NCBI GenBank assembly: GCA_016711285.1
Contig: JADJTG010000009.1
Span: 1-17,379 of the forward strand
DNA length: 17,379 nt
From: Sphingobacteriales bacterium
GTDB taxonomy: Bacteria; Bacteroidota; Bacteroidia; Chitinophagales; UBA2359
Direction of reading: 5' to 3'
Under the pieces are notes generated by a model. It worked only from the letters and a program-made list of their open reading frames with translations, was not told the origin of the DNA and searched no databases. Below are positions 1-9,934 of the stretch, one piece after another. The translations under genes were made by a program, and so were the position numbers. Position 1 is the first letter of the stretch. Every line of letters starts with the position of its first letter.

Positions 1-146
1 GCATATACTGCCCGCCGCGTCAAAACCACAATTTTATAATTTCTTTCCGTAAAAATATTGAGTAATGTAGCTGCCGATGTTTCGGAGCGCCCGCCATCAC
101 CAAAGTTGAAGAAAAAGAAGGATTTGTATTCATTGTGCTGCCGCTT
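1..146 (-). other. Open partial reading frame at the left edge, unassigned
   Basis: Reading leftwards, one minus-strand frame stays open from about position 146 to the window edge (about 48 codons). It contains GDGGRSETSAATLLNIF followed by TERNYKIVVLTRR. A Gly-rich turn, a helix and then a hydrophobic strand loosely resemble the N-terminus of GT-B glycosyltransferases, but this is weak. No ATG fits that frame; an ATG at 133 is in another frame, so an indel near the start is possible. A competing plus-strand reading ends at 150-152 with ITKVEEKEGFVFIVLPLL. It would be the tail of an unknown protein, but no histidine-kinase G-box precedes it. I cannot decide between the two, and function is unassigned. 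Confidence 0.2.
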
Positions 147-194
147 TTATAAAAAAATACTATTTTTAAAAGTAAAAGAACACATTTTTTAAAA

Positions 195-1180
195 TCAAAC
201 TACAATGTGTTTTTCTTTGAATACCTTTTGAAACTTCTCTACTTTGGGGCGCACCCACTGCCTGACAATAAGGCTGTGTGCCGCCGTCGTTGAAATAATT
301 TTGATGATAATCTTCTGCTTTAAGTAAACACCTCAAAGGCTTGTACTTGGGTAACGACAGGTTAATAAAAACCTTTCGGCTTCTAACTCTTGCAACACTT
401 TCTCTGAACCACTTTGAGGTGTTGGGCTCTTGCTGTGATAAAAATAACGGAGCGATACTGTGTGCCTATATCGCCGCCCTGACGGTTGAGGGTGGTGGGG
501 TTTCGCATTGCCAGCAAAAACACCCGCAAAATTTCTTCCAATGAAATTTTTGAAGTATCGTGCTAATTTGAACCACTTCGGCGTGTCCGGGTGATTGCCG
601 TTGCACACTTGGCGGTGCAAGCGGGTTTTTATAAAGCCGCCCGAAAATCCCGGACTCCACTTTTTTTCCACTCCCCGCAAACGTTGAAAACCGCCTCTAT
701 GCACCAGTAGCAGCCGCCGCCGAGCGTGTTCTGAGCCCTTTGTCGGCGACGCTTCAGTTGTGGGCGAAAAATTCCAGCGACAAAGAATTGACGCAATACT
801 TCTCCCATACTGCAGTCGGTGATGCCATCATTAAAAATATGCCCTAGATGCTCGAAGCTGCATGCGCACACACAATTTCGGTGCGCAGACATGCGATTTA
901 TCCAAGCGTTGCAGAATTTTTTCCGCCTTTGATTTCGCGGTCGAAACTCGGGCCAGCCACAATGCGACTCGCTAAATTTCATTTCGTCCGAAAATAAAGC
1001 ATTTGGACAAGCGGTACAATGATAAGTGCTCTTTTCGTGGTGCAAATTAAACTTACCGCCAAACGGACGCTTCTGTTCCCGCGTTTCCTCGCGCAACACA
1101 TCATATTGTTCGCTGAGCCAGCCCGCTTATCTGGCTTCTATTTTTCTATGGAAAACGGGAGGATTTCTTTTTTGCCTCAT
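195..1180 (-). pseudogene. msrBA: Peptide methionine sulfoxide reductase MsrB-MsrA fusion, frameshifted
   Basis: The gene encodes a bifunctional enzyme that repairs oxidised methionine in proteins. The N-terminal MsrB domain reduces the R-sulfoxide and the C-terminal MsrA domain the S-sulfoxide. MsrB is visible as SEQYDVLRE, GKFNLHHEK, the zinc-type motif HCTACPNALF, FEHLGHIFNDG and, in a shifted frame, the catalytic KYCVNSLSLEF (Cys codon near 793-795). MsrA follows without a stop: GGGCYWCIEAVF (codons around 701-718, catalytic Cys), GFSGGFIK, EVVQIS, EKVLQELEAERF, EDYHQNYFNDGG and a C-terminus ending KEKHIVV, with TGA at 195-197. The probable start is ATG 1180. At least six frame changes are needed. 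Several are repaired by adding one base to a homopolymer, for example in the A-run after the start and in the T- and A-runs near 310-325. With those repaired the length fits an MsrB-MsrA fusion. I infer sequence error more than decay; identification is firm. Confidence 0.85.
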
Positions 1181-1337
1181 ATTGCTGATAGATGAATAAG
1201 GAATTAAAACAATGAAGATAGATAAAGGCATATTTTGCGCTTAAGTAAAATACTAACCGTTTAGTGATGTATCTGTTGTGGAGTTTATTTAAGAAGAATA
1301 ATAAATTGTTGGTCATCAATTTTTATTTTTTTCAAAG

Positions 1338-3225
1338 TTGATATTTTTATTCGAATACAGCCCATTATCTTTTGCTCAAGCCACTATTCCCTACAGCATC
1401 CCTATTCATTCATTGCCCGAAGTTGCCATTCATAGCCCGCGTGCTACCCCTTCACCGCCACCTCATTTGCTCCATATTTTTTACTCTGATCTGTTGCCGC
1501 CTCAGTCGCCACCGCAGTTGTTGAGCGAAAATACTCCTTTTTATCCGCCACTACGGAGCAGGAACGTCTTGCCACCCCTTCTTTTCGGGGAACGGCGGCG
1601 CAGCATACCGCCCTCTTTGCTCAATGGCTTCAATCTGCAAAGCCCATGAATGGTGTAAGCGAGCTTTGTTGCCGGCGTTTTTTTTGAGCAAATAGCAGAA
1701 TACGGCGGCAACGGCGCGGTGGGGCAGTGGGGCAGTGGGTGCGAGGTGCATTTCAGTACGTTTCCGCGTTGAACGACGCAATAACGAGCTACGCTATACC
1801 TGCAAAGCGGCAGTTTATCATTAATAACAACAGGCGGCAGCCGCCTATGCCACAGGTGATGCAAAACGCTTTGCCCTTCGTTTAAAAAACTTTGCCCGCA
1901 GCACCGACAACGATTTTACCTACGACAACTCTCTTTACCCAATCAGCCGCGTGTTCGTTGAAAAGCGCAGCAAACACACCCTGCCGCTTTGGGCAGTGCC
2001 ATACTTTGCCGTAAATAATGCCGATATTCGCAAATGTATGTATTGCGTCAGTTATATAGCGCCATATCTCGCCTTACTTTGGCACAAACACTTTCGCAGG
2101 GCGGTGCAGCACGACCGCAACTGGCACGGCGGTATCCGGGTTGGCAGCATCTCTTATATGGCTAACGCAATACCGCTTTTAATTATTTTTACGAAAACAT
2201 TATTATCGGATAGAGTATAAGATGGTATGGATGCTACCAACCGTCGTCCTTCCTTTCCTTTTGAAAATGAATGGAACTATCATCAGCGGCAACATAAATA
2301 GCGTTGAGTTTGCAAAGCAACATCAAAAGGAACATACTTGGTTTATACAGCACAACGCAATACGGGAGTGCCTTTAGTCGCTTATTCCTTTGACTTTTGG
2401 CTCCCAACAAAAGCCTTGCCTATCGTTTCAATGCGGTAGCACACAGCACCCGCTTTTGCCTCCTCATGCCCGGGGTCAATAGGTCTTTCGTGGCAGTTGA
2501 AAAAGACTTGTTGCGTATCTATGCCAATGCAGAACGTCATTATCGCCAGCCCACACTCAACGATTTATTTTGGCAGCCGGGGTAATCCTGATTTGAAGCC
2601 GGAAAGCGGTTATGCGCAAGAAATAGGAATAAGCGGGAAAACGGAAAAATAGAGGACTTATCAGTAGTGTGTATAGGAATCGCGTGAAAGATTGGATAGT
2701 ATGGCTGCCCTTGAACGGAGTTTTTATTTTCGCCGCAAAATTTGCAGCGGGTGGAGCAGGGAGCAGAAGCAGAAATAACGCTGGCACGCCCTCAGCCCCG
2801 TTGGAGCTGGCAATGGAAAATAGCAGCAGATGGCGGTAAAAGCACACAATTCACATCATACTTCGGCAAATGTTGCCGAGTGGGGGAAAACAACTTCCCT
2901 ATACACCGCAGTGGAAACTAAGGCAACATTTTACCTTGATATTTAAAGCGTTTGTCGCTCACTTATACGCTGCAGCGCGTGAGCAAAAGCTATACCGATA
3001 CCCGCAATACAACTTGGTTACAGCCTTATCTTTTACAATATATTGCTTTGTATTATCCTTGGTGTTTTCTTCCAAAGAATTGCATATATAGGTTTGAAAA
3101 TCAACAATATAACCAATGAAAACTATCAGATTATTGCACAACGCCCCTTGCCCGGACGCTCTATAGAAATAGATGTGAAACTGCAATACAATATGAAAGC
3201 CATACGACACAGCAAAAAGAATTAA
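1338..3225 (+). pseudogene. TonB-dependent outer-membrane receptor (BtuB-like), heavily frameshifted
   Basis: This is an outer-membrane beta-barrel receptor for TonB-driven uptake; the substrate is unknown, and resemblance to the vitamin B12/cobalamin-receptor group is only general. Pieces appear in order across all three plus frames. A signal-peptide-like end is PLSFAQA, and the plug start is LPEVAI and LLSENTPF. The plug core has an RGT-type stretch then NGFNLQSP and MNGVS near 1590-1655, followed by EQIAEYGGNGAV and a degraded GSGAVGG. A barrel hallmark lies at 2545-2600, YRQPTLNDLFWQPG running on to NPDLKPESGYAQE. The C-terminus is NENYQIIAQRPLPGRSIEID, with the stop at 3225. About 630 codons fits the smaller receptors of this group. 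Ten or more frame changes are needed. The first in-frame start is TTG 1338, so the true start is uncertain. No SusD partner or cobalamin riboswitch is visible. Confidence 0.8.
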
Positions 3226-3239
3226 TCCCTTACTGCAAC

Positions 3240-3269
3240 TTGCGAAAGCAGGAAAATTTACTACCTTTG
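3240..3269 (+). promoter_or_regulatory. Bacteroidota-type promoter for the aminotransferase gene
   Basis: TTG at 3240-3242 is followed after 19 bases by TACCTTTG at 3262-3269. This matches the Bacteroidota housekeeping promoter pattern (TTG or TTTG near -33, TAnnTTTG near -7). It would give a leader of about 100 bases before ATG 3378. It is the best-formed promoter in the window. Confidence 0.6.
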
Positions 3270-3377
3270 CCTTGTTGCGAAATAAAAATAGTTCTTATCT
3301 ATTTAGAGTGCTCTTATTGGTAGCAGCGTTTTTTTTGTATTGAATTTTTTTAAAAACATCGTTATACTGTAAAATAT

Positions 3378-4569
3378 ATGCCCAAAGTTTCTCAAAAAGG
3401 CAGTACCATGCCGCCTTCGCCCATTCGCAAATTAATGCCTTATGCTGATGCAGCCAAGCAACGCGGCGTACATATTTATCATTTGAACATCGGACAGCCC
3501 GACATCAAAACGCCGCAGGTGGTGATGGACGCTGTGCATGATTTCAATGCCGAAGTGCTGGAATATTTGCCTTCGCAGGGCAGTTTGTCGTATCGTCAAA
3601 AGCTGTGCGGCTACTACGAAAGTGTGGGTGTGAAGGTGCGTGCGCAGGATATTATGGTGACAACGGGCGGTTCAGAGGCTTTGTATTTCGGTTTGTTTTC
3701 GTGCTTAGATGAAGGCGATGAAATTATTATTCCTGAGCCTTTTTATGCCAATTACAATGGTTTTTCTACGGCGGGCGGTATTCATATCAAGGCTATCAGG
3801 GCAAAAATTGACGATGGTTTTGCTCTGCCGCCCATTGATGAATTTGAACGCCTCATCACTCCCCGCACCAAAGCTATTTTAATTTGCAATCCCAACAACC
3901 CGACAGGGTATTTATACTCAAAAGCGGAGTTGGAGCGTTTGCGCGATATTGCTTTGCGCCACGATTTATTTTTGTTTTGCGATGAGGTATATCGTGAGTT
4001 TTGTTACGATGGCACGCACCACACTTCTATTTTATCACTCGATGGTTTAGACCAACACGCCATTGTTATCGATTCTATTTCTAAAAGATACAGTGCCTGC
4101 GGTGCGCGTTTGGGGGCTTTGGTGAGCCGTAATGAAGCGGTTATTGCCACAGCACTCAAATTTGCACAGGCACGCCTGAGTCCTCCTACTTTTAGCGAAG
4201 TGGCAGCCGAAGCCGCTTTGCGTACACCGTCTTCTTATTTTGAAGAGGTAAAAAAAGAATACACCCAACGCCGCGATACTTTGTGGAGGGTTGCGCAGCA
4301 TAGAAGGGGTAGTGTGTCCTAATCCGGGTGGGGCTTTTTATATTATGGCGCGCTTGCCGATTGATGATTGTGACCATTTTTGCCAATGGATGCTGGAATC
4401 TTTCAGCTATCAGGGAGCAACGGTGATGATGGCTCCGGGCAGTGGTTTTTATTCGCAGCCTGAGTTTGGAAAAAAAGAAGTACGTATTGCTTATGTGCTC
4501 AACGAAACCGATTTGAAGGCGGCAGTAGCTTGCTTGCGCGAGGGGCTGAAGGCGTATCAGAATCGCTAA
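3378..4569 (+). CDS. Class I/II PLP-dependent aminotransferase (AspC-like), one frameshifted spot
   Basis: A fold-type I aminotransferase of the aspartate/aromatic aminotransferase group (COG0436 type), cytosolic, moving an amino group between an amino acid and a 2-oxo acid. Family features are visible: NIGQPD (38-42), the cofactor-phosphate region TTGGSEAL (95-102), NPNNPTG (171-177), CDEVYREF with its Asp-x-x-Tyr (201-208), SISKRYS with the Schiff-base lysine K236, and GARLG. After the break come NPGGAFYIMARLP and KKEVRIAYVL with the substrate-carboxylate Arg. Near 4280-4292 the frame shifts. Two missing G bases restore a VEGLRSIEGVV join and give 397 aa, the normal family size. It is monocistronic, with a promoter at 3240-3269 and a terminator at 4626-4663. 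Exact substrate (aspartate, aromatic or other) cannot be told from sequence. Confidence 0.9.
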
Positions 4570-4625
4570 AATATATTGTCAGGATATTTTTTTTAAAAGG
4601 AAGGTATTGAAAACCTTTAAAAATG

Positions 4626-4663
4626 AAAAACCGCTTACTCTTTTTTTGGAGTAAGCGGTTTTT
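4626..4663. terminator. Bidirectional intrinsic terminator
   Basis: Arms at 4626-4640 and 4649-4663 form a perfect 15-bp stem (AAAAACCGCTTACTC with its complement) around an 8-base loop. T-runs follow on both strands. It lies between the convergent aminotransferase gene and uxs and can serve both. Confidence 0.9.
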
Positions 4664-4700
4664 TTATAAAAATAATGAATAAACGTGTTTGTTCTACGAA

Positions 4701-5634
4701 TTACAATACCTTTTTAAAATAATCGTAAGTAATTTTCATACCTTCCAAACGGCTGTATTTCGGCTCCCAACCCAAAATGGTTTTGGCACGGGTGATGTCG
4801 GTTGGCGCACTTTCGGGTCGTCAACGGGCAGCGGGCGATACTCTATTTTAGAGGGCGAGCCTGTGAGCGACAACACCTCTTCGGCGAGTTGATGTAGCGG
4901 AATTTCATCAGGATTGCCGATATTTACAGGTAGATGGTAGTTGCTCAACAACAAACGATAAATGCCTTCAACCAAATCATCTACATAGCAAAAAGAGCGT
5001 GTTTGTGAGCCATCGCCGAATACGGTGAGGGGTTTGTTTTCCATTGCCTGACTGAAAAATGCAGGCAGTGCGCGTCCGTCATCTAAGCGCATACGCGGTC
5101 CATAAGTGTTGAAAATGCGCACAATACGTGTTTCCAAACCGTGATAGGTATGATACGCCATCGTCATTGCCTCCTGAAATCGCTTGGCTTCGTCATACAC
5201 ACCGCGCGGTCCTACCGGATTTACATTGCCCCAGTATTCCTCGTGCTGCGGATGAATGAGGGGGTCGCCATATACTTCGGAGGTGCTGGCAACCAAGATG
5301 CGTGCATTTTTCGCTTTTGCCAAACCCAATAAATTGTGCGTACCCAAAGAGCCTACTTTCAGTGTTTGAATGGGCATTTTGAGATAATCAATGGGGCTGG
5401 CGGGCGAAGCAAAATGTAAAATATAATGCAAATCACCCGGCACATGCACGAATTTGGAAACGTCGTGGTGATAAAATTCAAAATCTTTTCGCGGAAAAAG
5501 ATGCTCTATATTGCGCAAATTACCGGTGAGCAAATTGTCCATACCAATTACTTGGTATCCTTCTTTCAGAAAGCGGTCGCACAGGTGTGAGCCTAAAAAT
5601 CCTGCTGCGCCGGTAATCAAAACCCTTTTTGCAT
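4701..5634 (-). CDS. uxs: UDP-glucuronate decarboxylase (UDP-xylose synthase)
   Basis: An extended short-chain dehydrogenase/reductase that turns UDP-glucuronate into UDP-xylose and CO2 using bound NAD (EC 4.1.1.35). Visible are the Rossmann motif TGAAGFLGSHLCDRF, MDNLLTGNLRN, HFASPASP, STSEVYGDP, the catalytic pair in YDEAKR (Tyr-x-x-x-Lys), RIFNTYGPRMR and FGDGSQTRSFCYVDDL, all typical of bacterial UXS. Two indels affect the ends. The ATG at 5634 joins RVLITGAAG only if one base is added to the A/G run. Near 4800 a missing C hides the true tail, which ends YDYFKKVL with TAA at 4701-4703. Repaired length is 311 aa, normal for the family. It lies 79 bp downstream of ugd, whose product is its substrate, so the two are probably co-transcribed. 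Confidence 0.9.
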
Positions 5635-5713
5635 GGGTGAAAAAATTATTTACTTGGTATAGAAGATGTTATATTTTTTATGTAAAAATTGCCGTAAACC
5701 GGAATTTAGCCGT

Positions 5714-7018
5714 TTAATGATTTCTGCCGATACTCGTGTAAGCAAAGCCCAAACCTTCCATATCATTGACGGCGTACAGGTTACGACCGTCAAAAATAAT
5801 CTTTCTTTTCATTTTTTGCGCCATGCGCTCAAAATTTGGTGAGCGGAATACGTTCCATTCTGTCATAATGATGAGTGCATCGGCATTTTCGGTGGCATCG
5901 TACTGGTTGGCGGCATATTTAATTTTATTACCAAAAATCGCTTCTACGTTTTTCATAGATTCGGGGTCAAAAACGGTAATATCTGCGCCATCTTGCAGGA
6001 GTTGTTCAATAACGTACAAAGCGGGGGCTTCGCGAATATCATCGGTGTTGGGTTTAAAACTCAAGCCCCATACGGCTACTTTTAAATCTTTCAAATTGCC
6101 GCCGAAATACTGCCGGATTTTAGCTACCATACGCTCACGCTGTTTTTGATTGACATCAATAACAGAATTGAGAATTTTGAAGTCGTACTCGTATTCTTTG
6201 GAAGTTTTTACCAATGCCAACACGTCTTTCGGAAAGCAAGAGCCGCCATATCCTACACCCGGAAACAAAAACCGCTTACCGATGCGCGAATCGCTGCCGA
6301 TACCCAAGCGCACATTGTCCACATTGGCTCCTACTGCTTCGCACAGGTTCGCCATTTCGTTCATAAAGGAGATGCGTGCTGCCAAATAGGAGTTGGCGGC
6401 GTATTTGGTAAGCTCCGAAGAGCGTTCGTCCATAAAATAAATGGGATTGCCCTGACGGATATAGGGTTCGTAGAGGCGTTGCATAATTTTGCGGGCGCGT
6501 TCGCTGCTAGTTCCCACCACTACGCGGTCGGGTTTCATAAAATCTTCTACGGCAGCACCTTCGCGCAAAAATTCGGGGTTGGAAACCACATCTACATCAT
6601 TTGTATAATATTGGCTGATAACGGCTTTCACTTTTTCTGCCGTACCCACCGGCACAGTGCTTTTATTGACGATAACTTTGTAATCTTTGAGCAGACGGGC
6701 AATGTCGGCTGCCGCGCGTAGGATATACGACAAATCAGCCGAGCCATCTTCGCCCGGAGGTGTAGGCAAAGCCAAAAATACCACTTCTGCTTGTTCAATA
6801 CCTTCTGCCAAAGAAGTGGTAAAATGAATGCGACCTTGTCGGATATTGCGCTCCAGAATAATATCTAAACCCGGTTCATAAATAGGAATACCGCCCGAGC
6901 AGAGCAATTCCACTTTTTTCTCGTCTATATCTACGCAAGTCACATTATTGCCGGTTTCTGCAAAACAAGTTCCCGTCACCAAACCTACATAGCCTGTACC
7001 AATTACTGCGATTTTCAT
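5714..7018 (-). CDS. ugd: UDP-glucose 6-dehydrogenase
   Basis: Oxidises UDP-glucose to UDP-glucuronate with two NAD+ (EC 1.1.1.22), supplying uronic-acid and xylose donors for surface polysaccharide. The 434-aa frame is intact and of normal length. It has the NAD-binding GTGYVG at residues 7-12, LPTPPGEDGSAD (84-95), NKSTVPVGT (118-126), SNPEFLREG (146-154), the substrate-binding LTKYAANSYLA (203-213), the catalytic cysteine in GYGGSCFPKD (Cys261) and WGLSFKPNTDD in the C-terminal domain. Start ATG 7018 is directly followed by the Rossmann strand. Upstream, 7019-7213 is a very AT-rich stretch with no exact TAnnTTTG box. The gene may be read through from the aminotransferase gene upstream or have its own weak promoter. 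No frameshift is present, unlike both neighbours in the cluster. Confidence 0.97.
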   Translation of the reverse strand: MKIAVIGTGYVGLVTGTCFAETGNNVTCVDIDEKKVELLCSGGIPIYEPGLDIILERNIRQGRIHFTTSLAEGIEQAEVVFLALPTPPGEDGSADLSYILRAAADIARLLKDYKVIVNKSTVPVGTAEKVKAVISQYYTNDVDVVSNPEFLREGAAVEDFMKPDRVVVGTSSERARKIMQRLYEPYIRQGNPIYFMDERSSELTKYAANSYLAARISFMNEMANLCEAVGANVDNVRLGIGSDSRIGKRFLFPGVGYGGSCFPKDVLALVKTSKEYEYDFKILNSVIDVNQKQRERMVAKIRQYFGGNLKDLKVAVWGLSFKPNTDDIREAPALYVIEQLLQDGADITVFDPESMKNVEAIFGNKIKYAANQYDATENADALIIMTEWNVFRSPNFERMAQKMKRKIIFDGRNLYAVNDMEGLGFAYTSIGRNH

Positions 7019-7213
7019 CTAATGTATAAAAATATGTATTAAAAAAATATGAATAATAAAACCAATATTGTTCCTTTTTACTTTGATATTTAAAAGTATA
7101 TAAAGTTACAAATCATCTCAAAAAAAATTAAAAATTGTTAATATATTAGTAGTTTTTTAATTTAATTTTTTATTTTTAAATATCTAAAAACCAATGTTTT
7201 GTATTGATTGAGT

Positions 7214-8352
7214 TTATTCGTTTTTATAAAGCAGGGTATGATACAGGCAATGCAATAATGTTTCGCTGATAAATTTGATTTGTGCTTCATTCATTTCGCT
7301 GTGCATAGGCAGCGAGATAGTATGTGCCGCCGCCGCTTCTGCCACCGGAAAATCACCTTTTTTGTACCCCAAATAAGCAAAAGCACGGTTGAGGTGCATC
7401 GGATACGGGTAGTAAATCATAGTAGGTACACCTGCTTGTTCTAATTGTTGTTTTAAAATATCGCGGTTTTTGTTTCGGACAGTAAGCGTATATTGATGAA
7501 AAACGTGTGTGCTGTAAGGAGCGCGATAAGGTATCGTGATGTTGTCCTCCGCTTGTCGGAAATATTGGTCGTATTGGTCGGCAGCTGCTTGGCGTGCAGC
7601 GATATAGGTATCTAATTTCTTGAGTTTTGCGTTCAGCACCACCCCCTGAAAACTATCCAAACGCGAATTGATCCCTATAATATCCGAATGATATTTTTGC
7701 AACTGACCGTGATTGCAGACCATTTTGAGCTGTTGGGCGAGTGTATCATCATTACAAAATATAGCTCCTGCATCGCCGTAAGCACCCAAATTTTTGGAAG
7801 GATAAAAAGAGGTGCAACCGATATGCCCCATTGTGCCGCTTTTGGTGCGTTTGCCATCGCTGAAGGTATAATCTGCGCCGATGGATTGGGCGTTGTCTTC
7901 AATTACATATAATTGGCGGCGGGTGGCAATGTCTAAAATTTGCTCCATAGCGGCGCATTGACCGTACAAATGCACCGCATAATGCAGCGGGTACGCGGTG
8001 TGATGGCGGCTTCTATCAAATCGGGGTTGATATTGAAGGTCTGTGGATCAATATCTACAAAAACGGGTTTAAGGTGCAGCAATGCAATGACTTCGGCAGT
8101 GGCTACAAACGTAAAAGGGGTGGTAATGATTTCGTCGCCGGCTTGCAGCGGCAGTGCCATCAGTGCGGCTTGGAGGGCATCAGTGCCGTTGGCGCAAGGA
8201 ATAACATGTTTAGAGCCGAGATAATCCGCCAAACGTGCGGTAAACTCTGCTACAACGGGACCATTAATAAAAGCACCGCTTTCTAAAATTTGTTCAAAAC
8301 CTGCTGCTACTTCTGCTCTGATTCCTTCATATTGGCGGCGCAAATCCACCAT
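7214..8352 (-). CDS. DegT/DnrJ/EryC1-family sugar aminotransferase, one frameshift
   Basis: A PLP-dependent aminotransferase that typically aminates a nucleotide-linked keto-sugar in lipopolysaccharide, O-antigen or glycan synthesis. It starts MVDLRRQYEGIR and continues with ESGAFINGP, the cofactor-binding CANGTDALQ, GDEIITTPFTFVATAEV and FVDIDPQTFNINP. After the break come HLYGQCAAM, EDNAQSIGA, the lysine-bearing SFYPSKNLGAYGDAG and NSRLDSFQG. A missing C near 7980-7990 separates the two halves; restoring it gives 379 aa, the usual size. The true start may be ATG 8366, which would read MEKIQMVDLRRQ if one A were added to its A-run. The opening resembles WbpE/WlbC- or FdtB-type enzymes, but the sugar substrate cannot be settled. 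It heads the cluster with ugd and uxs. Confidence 0.9.
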
Positions 8353-8410
8353 TTGTATTTTTCCATATCTATATTTACCTTCTTATATTGCTGCTTTAAA
8401 ATTAGGCGTG

Positions 8411-8418
8411 CAAATATA
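8411..8418 (-). promoter_or_regulatory. Probable -7 element for the sugar-aminotransferase gene
   Basis: The minus strand reads TATATTTG here, an exact TAnnTTTG box, about 45-60 bases before the possible starts at 8366 and 8352. No good -33 TTTG is seen, only a TTTC-like match at about the right distance. Confidence 0.45.
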
Positions 8419-8534
8419 GGGCTTTTTCAGGCGTTTATTGAAAAAAACGGTAAATTTTTGCTTTTTAAAAAAGTTTTTATACAAGCGGTGGTTCCTTTAA
8501 ATGGCTTTTTTTAGAGGGCGGTTATTATGAGTGA

Positions 8535-9934
8535 TTATGAAGCATAGCTGCTGCTACGCGGCGGCTCGCTGTGGTCGGAGGGGCGCATCAGGCGTTCGTT
8601 GTTGCGCTGATGTATTTCGCTTTTTGCCATAAATTGTTCAAATTGCTCTTTTTCAATACCAAATAATAACATCATAGCCTCTAAATGCAATAACATATTG
8701 TGTACTACTAACCAATGTTTGCGGCTTTCATAAGTATTATTATAGGATTGAATATTATGCGAGTAGGGTCGGTTTTTCCCAATACATCAGATTTAAAAAT
8801 TCTGACAAATATTGCTGGTACAATGCCAAGTCCATAGAGTCGCACAATTCGGCTTCAATAATAATTCCTTTTTCGGAGGCGGTGGTAGTAATTACGGCAT
8901 CTACTTTTTTACTTCCTTCAAAACCAAGGCAAATAACTGAAATAAAACATCAATGCCGAAGTCCAAAAAGTGGCAGGAGCTTCTATTTTTCTGATGTTGA
9001 TTTTTTTGCCTTCTATCAATTTGGCTTCACAGCGCAGGTAGTGTTTTAATGCAAAAATACCCTGTTGAGCCACTTCTAAAGGAGGAAATATGAGGGGGTT
9101 TTGCTCTACTTCAATATTTTTTAGTTTGAATAAATTGACTAAATGTCGTGGCAGTTTTTGGATTTTGTTGTTATTGAGCAATAATTCCTGTAAGGCAGAT
9201 AATTCACAAATGGCTTCAGGCAAATTGTCGAGACTGTTGTCTTTTAAAGAAAGGCTTTGTAATTGTGTCAGGTTTTCAATGCTCGAAGGGAGCACATCTA
9301 TTTGGTTGTGGTTGAGGTGGAGGTGGCGCAAGTTTTTTAAGTGGCTGATGCTCTCGGGAAAAACCCACAATCGGTTGTAGCTCAAATTGAGGGATATTAA
9401 TTGTTGTAATTGTGCAAAACCCGAAGGCAGTTGTACTAAGCGGTTTTGAGAGACATCTAAATGCTTCAATGCCCTCAAGCCGCCGATAGAAGCGGGCAAT
9501 TGAGTAAGCGCATTGTTATTTATTTCTACATATTCTAATTTTTTGAGTTGTCCGAAAATGTCGGGTAATTTTTTCAGTTGGTTGCCGTTGGCGATAAAAT
9601 GCCGTAATTGTTGGGCTTTGCTCAAAGTAGCAGGCAAGGAACTGAGTTCATTGTTTTCGAGGTCAATGATTTCTAAATGAGGCAGTAAGAAGAGGTCGTC
9701 GGGCAGTTGGCGGATTTGGTTATATTCCAATCGCAACACTTTGAGGTTGTGCAATTGTGAAATTTGGGGCGGCAATTCGGTAAGTTCATTATCGCTCAAA
9801 TCCAACTCCTCCAAATGTACTAAATCCTCAATCTCAGGCGGCAAATGCCGGATACCCTTATTATCCAACGATAAACAGCGTGCGCCACTATCACAGGCTT
9901 GACGGATAGCAACCAGTAGCTCGTATTGGTTCAT
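8535..9934 (-). CDS. Leucine-rich-repeat protein with C-terminal domain, frameshifted near its end
   Basis: Residues 17 to about 285 form eleven full and one partial LRR of exactly 23 residues, with an LxxLxLxxNxLxxLP core (for example LEELDLSDNELTELPPQI). This is the bacterial/plant-type array that acts as a protein-binding scaffold. The intact frame from ATG 9934 stops at 8918, but coding sense continues. Adding a T near 8967 and an A in the run near 8908 joins LDFGIDVLFQLFALVLKEV to VDAVITTTASEKG and AELCDSMDLALYQQYLSEF. A further shift near 8760 leads to YESRKHWLVVHNMLLHLEA, EKEQFEQFMAK and a tail RSSSYAS ending in TAA at 8535-8537. The repaired protein is about 465 aa, with an uncharacterised helical C-terminal domain of about 150 aa. 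No signal peptide or GTPase (Roc) domain is seen, so it is probably cytosolic. The alternative is two adjacent genes. Confidence 0.85.

Noticed and set aside
66..152. C-terminus of a histidine kinase on the plus strand
   Set aside because: The ending FVFIVLPLL is suggestive, but no N, G1 or G2 box precedes it in any frame, and the opposite strand is open over the same bases.
1181..1337. Cobalamin riboswitch upstream of the BtuB-like receptor
   Set aside because: The conserved B12-box sequences and the expected long structured leader are not visible.
4270..4320. Programmed ribosomal frameshift in the aminotransferase gene
   Set aside because: No slippery heptamer is seen, the family does not use frameshifting, and two missing G bases explain the break like the other homopolymer losses.
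6146..6721. A 191-codon plus-strand open frame
   Set aside because: It lies entirely antisense to the intact ugd gene, has atypical composition and no recognisable motifs; it is a shadow frame.
7019..7213. Promoter for ugd in the AT-rich gap
   Set aside because: No exact TAnnTTTG box was found on the minus strand; only loose AT-rich matches that cannot be told from background.
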